Translations under genes and position numbers: made by a program
Assembly (NCBI GenBank): GCA_964431205.1
Contig: CAYSIX010000098.1
Location: 1-14,163 of the forward strand
Reading direction: 5' to 3'
DNA length: 14,163 bases
Origin: CAYSIX01 sp964431205
GTDB taxonomy: Bacteria > Planctomycetota > Phycisphaerae > Phycisphaerales > Phycisphaeraceae
Shown here: positions 9,097-14,163 of the stretch, in pieces
How the letters are laid out: each line of letters starts with the position of its first letter
How positions within the stretch are numbered: the first letter of the stretch is position 1
Notes under the pieces: model-generated
Database searches by the model: none
What the model was told of the DNA's origin: nothing
The model's input: only the letters and a program-made list of their open reading frames with translations

Positions 9097-10067
9097 GCCA
9101 GGTCACCGGCTCGGCCGAAGGGTGGGACGCGGCCTCGCGACCGTCAGTTGTGGGCGTGACGCCGGTCCTGCTGGCCGACGACGCCGTCGGGTACTCGCGA
9201 TGGAAGGTCCGGCTGAGCGACGTGGCGGCACTGACGAAGCTGCGCATCACGGTGGTGGTCGTGATGACGGCCGCAATCGGGTTTTTCATGGCGGCGCGCG
9301 GTTCGCAGTGGGCCTGGCTGGCGTTGCTCGGCGGGCTGGCTGGAACGGCCCTGTGCTGCATGGGCGCCAGCGCGTTCAATCAGGTTTACGAACGTGACAC
9401 GGACGGGCTGATGCGTCGGACGAGTCAGCGGCCGCTGCCGGCGGGTCGGCTGTCGCCGGGCGCGGCGTTGTGGATCGGCGTGAGCTTGACGACGGTCGGT
9501 ATCGCGGCGCTGTGGTTGTCGAGCAACGCGCTGGCGGCGGGCCTGGCCGGTTTCACGGTCGCGGCCTACGCCGGTGCCTACACGCCGTTGAAGCGGCGCA
9601 CGCCGTGGGCGGTGTGGGTCGGCGCCGTGCCGGGGGCGATGCCGCCGGTCATCGGAGCGGCGGCTGCGACCGGCCGCGTCGGCATCGAGGCCGCTCTGCT
9701 CTTTGCCGTCATGTTCATCTGGCAACTGCCGCACTTTCTGGCGATCGCCTGGCTCTACCGCCAGGACTACGCACGGGCCGGCCTGCCGATCCTGGGATTT
9801 CGCTCATCCCGTCACGGCCAAGCGTTTCGCCACATGGTGGCCACGTGTGTCCTTCTGTTGGCCGTCGGCACCCTGCCCGCGGCGATGGGCGTGAGCGGAT
9901 GGACCTACGCCTCGCTGTCGCTGCTCTGCGGCCTGGTCTTCCTCGGCCTGGCGGTCTGGTTCACCGCCTCTCCCTCGCGCTTCGCCGCTCGGCTCGTGTT
10001 CCTCGCCTCGCTCATGTACCTGCCCGTGGTCCTGACGGCGATGCTGCTGGACCAGGTGAGGCCATGA
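9093..10067 (+). CDS. ctaB: Haem O synthase (protohaem IX farnesyltransferase)
   Basis: A 324-residue membrane prenyltransferase of the UbiA superfamily. It adds a farnesyl group to haem B to give haem O, the substrate of CtaA. The first Asp-rich motif is NQVYERDTD (residues 96-104), which binds Mg-pyrophosphate, followed by RRTSQRPLPAG. YTPLKRRTPW (163-172) and the loop DYARAGLP (225-232) are also characteristic. About eight or nine transmembrane segments follow a hydrophilic N-terminal extension of roughly 40 residues. The ATG at 9093 overlaps the ctaA stop (ATGA), with a purine-rich GGAGGGGGAG just upstream, so translation is likely coupled. Sequential enzymes of one pathway in one operon make the call secure. 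Confidence 0.96.
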   Translation: MSQVTGSAEGWDAASRPSVVGVTPVLLADDAVGYSRWKVRLSDVAALTKLRITVVVVMTAAIGFFMAARGSQWAWLALLGGLAGTALCCMGASAFNQVYERDTDGLMRRTSQRPLPAGRLSPGAALWIGVSLTTVGIAALWLSSNALAAGLAGFTVAAYAGAYTPLKRRTPWAVWVGAVPGAMPPVIGAAAATGRVGIEAALLFAVMFIWQLPHFLAIAWLYRQDYARAGLPILGFRSSRHGQAFRHMVATCVLLLAVGTLPAAMGVSGWTYASLSLLCGLVFLGLAVWFTASPSRFAARLVFLASLMYLPVVLTAMLLDQVRP

Positions 10068-11164
10068 CCGCGTCAGCCACCGCATTCTCGAGCGGTGCCG
10101 CCGCCCTGCCGCGTTCGCCCACCGTCGCCGGGTCGGCTGTCCCCGCGGTGTCCTGCCAAAGCCTGACCTTCGTCTACCCCGATCGGCGGCAACGCCCCGC
10201 CACGTCAACCCCGCCTCCTGCCGCATTGAGCGACATCGGCTTCGATGTGCGCGTGGGCGAACTGTTCGGGGTGCTCGGGCCGAACGGCTCGGGCAAAACG
10301 ACGCTCTTTCGCCTCCTCGCCACGGTGCTCAGCGCGACCGCGATAAGCCGTGGTCACGCTTGGATCTTCGGCCACGACCTTGCGGACGAGCCGGACGCGG
10401 TGCGCCGGCGGCTTGGCGTCGTGTTCCAGAGGCCCAGTCTCGATGGCGAGCTGACCGCGATTGAGAACCTCGGCCATCACGGCCATCTTTATGGCTGGCG
10501 TGGCGCTGCGCTCCGCTCGCGAGTGCGCGAGTTGCTCGAGCAGGCAGAGCTCTCCGATCGTGCCGACGACCGGGTGGCAACGTTCAGCGGTGGCATGCGA
10601 AGGCGGCTGGAGTTGGCCAAGGCTCTGCTGCCACGGCCCGCCCTGCTCCTGCTCGACGAGCCGTCGAGCGGGCTCGACCCGGCCGCGCGGCGCGACTTCT
10701 GGCGCAGGCTCGAACACGCCCGTGCTCGCGACGGCGCCACCATCCTGCTGACCACGCACCTGATGGACGAGGCCGATCGCTGCGACCGCCTGGCGATCCT
10801 GAACCGGGGCCGACTCATCGCGATCGACACGCCGGCCGCCCTCAAGACGATGGTCGGCGGTCGCGTCGTGGAGCTGCGCATGGACCCGTCCGTCCCGGCC
10901 GAGACGCGAACGGGGCTGGTCAACCGCCTGAAGGACGGATTCGGGCCGTGGAAGCCCGGCGCTGAACCACGGGCCGTCGATGACGCGATCCGCTTCGAGC
11001 ACCCGGACGGCGCCCGGCTGATCCCGGAGGTCGAGTCGATCGTGGGCGACGCCGCGACGAGCGTTTCGGTCGGCCGACCGACGCTTGAAGACGTCTTCTA
11101 CCATCTGACCAGCCAGTCGTTCGATGGCGAAGCGGCGTCGCCGAGTCGTGACTCCGTCTCATAA
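10064..11164 (+). CDS. ABC transporter ATP-binding protein (CcmA/DrrA-like)
   Basis: A 366-residue ATPase subunit. Walker A is GPNGSGKTT (72-80), the Q-loop Q122 lies in VVFQRPS, the signature is FSGGM (174-178), Walker B is LLLLDEP (194-200), the D-loop is SGLD (202-205) and the H-loop is TTH (H232). About 110 residues follow the ATPase domain and end in TLEDVFYHLT, as in the DrrA/CcmA type of exporter. The first ~30 residues are low-complexity and may not be part of the fold. The ATG overlaps the ctaB stop by 4 bases and is preceded by AGGTGAGG. An ABC ATPase next to haem O/A synthases often has its permease directly downstream. Here the next gene is convergent, and no permease is visible. 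Substrate unknown; a role in oxidase biogenesis or haem handling is inferred from context only. Confidence 0.92.
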   Translation: MTASATAFSSGAAALPRSPTVAGSAVPAVSCQSLTFVYPDRRQRPATSTPPPAALSDIGFDVRVGELFGVLGPNGSGKTTLFRLLATVLSATAISRGHAWIFGHDLADEPDAVRRRLGVVFQRPSLDGELTAIENLGHHGHLYGWRGAALRSRVRELLEQAELSDRADDRVATFSGGMRRRLELAKALLPRPALLLLDEPSSGLDPAARRDFWRRLEHARARDGATILLTTHLMDEADRCDRLAILNRGRLIAIDTPAALKTMVGGRVVELRMDPSVPAETRTGLVNRLKDGFGPWKPGAEPRAVDDAIRFEHPDGARLIPEVESIVGDAATSVSVGRPTLEDVFYHLTSQSFDGEAASPSRDSVS

Positions 11165-12865
11165 TGGTGGAAGGAAGTCGGGCTTGAACGCGTCCTCGCC
11201 GGGCAGCTCAAGTGGTCGGCCACCCTGGCGATTCGAGCGTTCGGCCAGATCCAGCACACCGATCACCCGCCGTGCCTGCTGGGCGGTGACGACCAGCCCC
11301 TCGCCCATCAGCAGGTGGTTGGCCACGTTCTGATAGTAGTTCGACCACTTGGGCTGCCACGACGAGAGCGATGTCCGCCGGGTAATGCCGCCCTCGCAAC
11401 GGGTAACCTGCACTTCGGCGCCGGGACCATCGTTGGCCACCGCCCCGAGGCTGCCGAGCACGCGCATGCCCTTGCGGGGCGCGGCGACGAGTGTGCCCTG
11501 TTCGAGCGTGGCCGATGATCCATCCTCGAAGCGGACGGTGACCAGGGCAAAGTCCTCATTGGTCGTGTTGTGCCAGAACCGTTTCTGCAAGAGGCCGCTG
11601 ACCGACTCGATGCGACGGGGCATGAGATTCAGCAGCCAGTCCACGTAGTGGGCGCCCCAGTCGTACAGGACGCCACCGGACACCGCCTTGCTCGATCGCC
11701 ACCACGCTCGGGGGGCCCGCCAGTGCCCCGTGCCCGCGTCGATGTGAAACACGTCGCCGATCTCGCCGTCCTGCACGACCGTCAGCATCTGACGAAAGTC
11801 GCCGTCCCAGCGTCGATTGTGGAAGCACGAGAGCATACGCTCGGCGTCACGCGCCGCGGCAATCATCCGATCCGCCTCCTCCAGCGTGAGGCAGAACGGC
11901 TTCTCCGTCACGACGTGCTTGCCCGCGCGGCTCGCCGAGATGCACATCTCCGCGTGCAGGTTGTGCGGCAGAATCCCCACCAGCAGGTCCACCCCGTCGT
12001 CCTCGATCAGCCCCTCCATCTTCTGATACGTCCGCAGATGGTCGCCCAGCTCCTTCTTCGCCTGTTCGGTCCGAGCCTTGTCCAAGTCGCAGACGGCTAC
12101 GGTCTTCATGCCCGCCTGCGCGTTGATCGCTTCGGCGTGCTGAAGGCCCATATTGAACGCCCCGCCGTATCCGACGATCCCGGCGCGGACCTCGCCCTCA
12201 AAGCGTTCGCCCTGCGCGTAACGCACCGACCGCACGATCAGCCGACGCACGTGCGGGTTGCGCAGCGCCGCCTCGGTCCCGCCCATGCCGAGAAACGCGG
12301 ATCGACCCTTTCCGAGCGGACGACAGACGCCGATCGGCGCGTCGTCGCCGTTCACATGCACGACGGCGAAGGGCACGGTCTCTTCCAGCAACTCGAGCCG
12401 CTGCAGCGTGTCGGTCAGGGTAAAGTCATCGACCCGGATCGCCATGGGGATCCCGGCGTCGCGCGCCTGCGCCGTCCAGCGCAGCTCCATCTCGAACGGC
12501 ACGGGACTGCCCTCATCGAGCGCGACGCCCATCAGCCGACGGCCGGCGTCGCTGCCGACCAGCGTCTGACCCGACGGCGACACGATCACCGCTCCACCGC
12601 CCGCCTCCACAAACGCCGCCAGCGCCTCGATCTGGTCGGCCGGCAACGCCTCCGTGCCCGCGACCCGCAGCACGACGGCTCCAAACTGGTTCTCTCGCAA
12701 TCGCGTCAGGACCGGCGCCCCGTTGCTCGTCAGCGTCACCGCGCTGACGTTGAACCGTCCCGCGTCCTCGAGGATTTCCTCGAGCGACCGCCCGGGCCGA
12801 CGGCCCTCACGACCCGCCCCACCGGTGACCAGCAGCACCTTTGTACTTGCCTTCGTTGTCGCCAT
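11159..12865 (-). CDS. ThuA-like domain fused to a Gfo/Idh/MocA oxidoreductase
   Basis: A 568-residue two-domain protein. Residues about 8-218 resemble ThuA-like, glutamine-amidotransferase-fold domains: a KVLLVTGG strand, FVEAGGGAVIVSPSG, and PLGKGRSAFLGMG before the final helix. The histidine usual after the first strand of ThuA is absent. Residues about 225-568 form a complete oxidoreductase: GIVGYGGAF (229-237), an intact TEKP (320-323), and GGVLYDWGAHYVDW (397-410) with D402 and H406 as likely catalytic residues. No signal peptide is visible, so it should act in the cytoplasm, unlike the two Tat-exported relatives in the window. I chose ATG 12865 over 12904 because GAAGGA lies 11 bases upstream and the only candidate promoter would start transcription inside the longer version. 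The stop overlaps the ABC ATPase gene tail to tail by 6 bases. Probably sugar metabolism; substrate unknown. Confidence 0.88.
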   Translation of the reverse strand: MATTKASTKVLLVTGGAGREGRRPGRSLEEILEDAGRFNVSAVTLTSNGAPVLTRLRENQFGAVVLRVAGTEALPADQIEALAAFVEAGGGAVIVSPSGQTLVGSDAGRRLMGVALDEGSPVPFEMELRWTAQARDAGIPMAIRVDDFTLTDTLQRLELLEETVPFAVVHVNGDDAPIGVCRPLGKGRSAFLGMGGTEAALRNPHVRRLIVRSVRYAQGERFEGEVRAGIVGYGGAFNMGLQHAEAINAQAGMKTVAVCDLDKARTEQAKKELGDHLRTYQKMEGLIEDDGVDLLVGILPHNLHAEMCISASRAGKHVVTEKPFCLTLEEADRMIAAARDAERMLSCFHNRRWDGDFRQMLTVVQDGEIGDVFHIDAGTGHWRAPRAWWRSSKAVSGGVLYDWGAHYVDWLLNLMPRRIESVSGLLQKRFWHNTTNEDFALVTVRFEDGSSATLEQGTLVAAPRKGMRVLGSLGAVANDGPGAEVQVTRCEGGITRRTSLSSWQPKWSNYYQNVANHLLMGEGLVVTAQQARRVIGVLDLAERSNRQGGRPLELPGEDAFKPDFLPPL

Positions 12866-12876
12866 GCGCACATCGA

Positions 12877-12882
12877 TCCTTC
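12877..12882 (-). promoter_or_regulatory. Shine-Dalgarno site choosing the ThuA-Gfo fusion start
   Basis: The minus strand reads GAAGGA, 11 bases before ATG 12865. The upstream in-frame ATG at 12904 has no such site. Confidence 0.5.
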
Positions 12883-12902
12883 TTTGACTCTCAGGTCGAG
12901 CC

Positions 12903-12930
12903 ATTGTCCCGATCGCTCGGTCGTCTGCAA
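12903..12930 (-). promoter_or_regulatory. Weak candidate promoter for the ThuA-Gfo fusion gene
   Basis: The minus strand has TTGCAG at 12925-12930 (first three bases match the -35), a 16-base spacer and GACAAT at 12903-12908 (4/6). If used, transcription starts near 12896, which would exclude the ATG at 12904. The rest of this 107-base gap after the CheB stop shows nothing clear. Confidence 0.25.
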
Positions 12931-12972
12931 ATGGATCAGTGGACTCGCGGTGCCCGGTGGGAGCCCCGCTCG

Positions 12973-13704
12973 TCAGGCCCGAAGCGCCGCCGTCGGCCCG
13001 TCGTCCTGAAACGCCTCGTCACGGTGGCCCGGCGAGAGCTGCAGAATGCAGCGCCGTAGCTGCTCGGGCGTCAGGGCCGCCGACGACAGCCCCGCCTCCA
13101 CGCACGACCGCGGCATGCCGTACACCACGCACGTCTCCGCGGATTGCGTCAGGACCACCCCGCCGGCCTTGACCACCTCCGCCGCTCCCTCCGTCCCGTC
13201 GCGCCCGATCCCCGTCATCACGATCGCGAGCACGCGACTCCCGTACACCTCCGCGCAGCTTCGCAGCAGCTCGTCCACCGACGGTCGGTACAGCAGCTCT
13301 CGCGGCTCGTCGCTGACCACGATCTGATCGTGACCGAAGCACTTGGCCACCCGAAGGTGTCGCTTGCCCTGACCGAGGTAGACCGTTCCCGGCAGAACCC
13401 GCATGCCGCGCTCGGCGTGAACCACGGTCAGCGCGGCGTCGTGGTTGAGCTGCTTGGCGAAGCTGGCGGTAAACGCCAGCGGCAGGTGCTGGGCCACCAG
13501 GATCGGGACGGGCAGGTCGGCGGGCAGGTGCGTGATCATCCGGCCCAGCGGCATGGGCGCACCGGTGCTGGCACCGATCGCCACGACGGCGAATCGGCCC
13601 GGGTCGAACACCGGCAACTTGTTCGTCCCTGCCACGGGCCACTTTCTCCGCGGGTCGCGCGGACGGATCACGCCGCCCGCGTCCCACGGGCCGAACCGCT
13701 TCAT
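12973..13704 (-). CDS. CheB-type methylesterase domain protein without a receiver domain
   Basis: A 243-residue protein matching the catalytic domain of chemotaxis protein-glutamate methylesterase, which removes methyl groups (or the amide of Gln) from receptor signalling helices. The catalytic triad is visible: S46 in IGASTGAP, H73 in VAQHLP and D169 in MTGIGRDG. YGMPRSCVEAG (195-205) is another family signature. Classical CheB is about 350 residues with an N-terminal response-regulator domain. Here only ~37 residues precede the esterase fold, so control by CheA phosphorylation is not expected. The start is secure on the 5' side: an in-frame TGA lies upstream with no other ATG between. No other chemotaxis gene is in the window. 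It is divergent from pabB and has no clear Shine-Dalgarno. The target receptor or signalling system is unknown. Confidence 0.9.
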   Translation of the reverse strand: MKRFGPWDAGGVIRPRDPRRKWPVAGTNKLPVFDPGRFAVVAIGASTGAPMPLGRMITHLPADLPVPILVAQHLPLAFTASFAKQLNHDAALTVVHAERGMRVLPGTVYLGQGKRHLRVAKCFGHDQIVVSDEPRELLYRPSVDELLRSCAEVYGSRVLAIVMTGIGRDGTEGAAEVVKAGGVVLTQSAETCVVYGMPRSCVEAGLSSAALTPEQLRRCILQLSPGHRDEAFQDDGPTAALRA

Positions 13705-13711
13705 CTCTTCG

Positions 13712-13773
13712 CTTATCGGCTTGTTCTTCCCGCCGAATCACTGCACGCGTACGCCGACGGCCACCCCGATAAG
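13712..13773. repeat. Inverted repeat CCGATAAG flanking the cheB/pabB divergent region
   Basis: CTTATCGG at 13712-13719 and CCGATAAG at 13766-13773 are perfect 8-bp inverted copies 46 bases apart. Each copy reads CCGATAAG toward its own gene and ends 7 bases (cheB) or 8 bases (pabB) before the ATG. The positions suit -10 elements of leaderless or near-leaderless transcripts, and neither gene has a clear Shine-Dalgarno. No convincing -35 is present on either side. Confidence 0.35.
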
Positions 13774-13781
13774 ATGCAGCG

Positions 13782-14163
13782 ATGGTCCCTCACGCAGACG
13801 TAACACTCCCCTGGTCCGGCACACCGATCGAGGTGCTGTCGCGTTGGCCGGACCGCCGACGCGTGCACATGCTCCATTCGGGCCGCCTGCACCCGCGCTG
13901 GGCCCGCTGGACACTCGTGGCCGAATCCGACGGTGCGTTGACGTTTGTCAATCCGCCGGACGGGCCGCCGGCGAGCCAGTGGCACGGCCCGGACGACGCG
14001 ACGGCGTCGACCCCGTGGCGATGCCGGCCCTTCACCGACCTTCGCCAGGTCTGCTCTGACGGCTCGCTCTGGATCGGCTACCTCGCCTACGACCTGGCCC
14101 GGCACATCGAACGGCTGCCAACGCATGCCGCCGCCGACCGCCGGTGGCCGCTCATCCAGCTCG
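13782..14163 (+). CDS. pabB: Aminodeoxychorismate synthase component I / anthranilate synthase component I-like (3'-partial)
   Basis: The first 127 codons of a longer gene that runs off the window. The visible part matches the N-terminal domain of chorismate-using enzymes. DGSLWIGYLAYDLARHIE (near residues 92-109) is the conserved G-Y-x-x-Y-D-L-x-R-x-x-E pattern typical of PabB and TrpE, and the DLxRxIExLP form is closest to PabB. PabB aminates chorismate, using ammonia from PabA, on the way to 4-aminobenzoate and folate. The catalytic C-terminal chorismate-binding domain is outside the window, so PabB versus TrpE is not settled. The ATG at 13782 is chosen because the protein lines up with relatives from there. 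An ATG at 13774 is in another frame. Confidence 0.75.
   Translation, partial: MVPHADVTLPWSGTPIEVLSRWPDRRRVHMLHSGRLHPRWARWTLVAESDGALTFVNPPDGPPASQWHGPDDATASTPWRCRPFTDLRQVCSDGSLWIGYLAYDLARHIERLPTHAAADRRWPLIQL

Noticed and set aside
11839..11852. 14-base copy of part of the 19-bp palindrome inside the ThuA-Gfo gene
   Set aside because: It matches GCTCGGCGTCACGC but lacks the second arm and lies mid-gene, so chance in GC-rich coding DNA is likelier.
11570..13009. 479-codon plus-strand open frame opposite the ThuA-Gfo fusion
   Set aside because: It is a shadow frame with no motifs. The minus strand encodes complete domains.

Overview
The window is GC-rich, fully coding DNA with ten protein genes and no RNA genes, mobile elements or CRISPR. 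The protein content suggests a Planctomycetota bacterium, probably of the Phycisphaerae group. It has several Gfo/Idh/MocA oxidoreductases (two with Tat signals), a Tat-exported TIM-barrel sugar isomerase-like protein, a ThuA-like domain, and a ctaA-ctaB-ABC ATPase cluster. This assignment rests on gene content alone and is an inference.

Layout: (1) Positions 1-2353 (+) hold the C-terminal ~783 residues of aconitase. It is followed 46 bases later by a Tat-signal sugar isomerase/epimerase-like protein (2400-3353, +). (2) Positions 3426-7760 (-) are a tight four-gene operon read right to left: Tat-exported Gfo/Idh/MocA protein A, an ApbE-type FMN transferase, Tat-exported Gfo/Idh/MocA protein B (with EKP changed to EAP), and a membrane protein with one c-type haem motif. 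Junctions are 7, -4 and 3 bases. (3) Positions 7761-7929 are a divergent control region. It has a perfect TATAAT for ctaA, an extended -10 for the operon, and two related palindromes between or on them. (4) Positions 7930-11164 (+) hold ctaA (haem A synthase), ctaB (haem O synthase) and an ABC ATPase, joined by two ATGA overlaps. The ABC gene ends tail to tail in a 6-base overlap with the next gene. (5) Positions 11159-12865 (-) encode a ThuA-like domain fused to a Gfo/Idh/MocA oxidoreductase. (6) Positions 12973-13704 (-) encode a CheB methylesterase domain without a receiver. Divergent from it is the start of pabB (13782 to the window end, +).

How the genes may work together: ctaA and ctaB make haem O and haem A for terminal oxidases. 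The opposite operon codes for two exported sugar-type dehydrogenases, a flavin-attaching enzyme and a membrane haem protein, and shares its control region with ctaA. A plausible but unproven reading is an extracytoplasmic sugar-redox module regulated together with respiratory haem synthesis. This operon and its palindromic control region are the best candidates for something undescribed.
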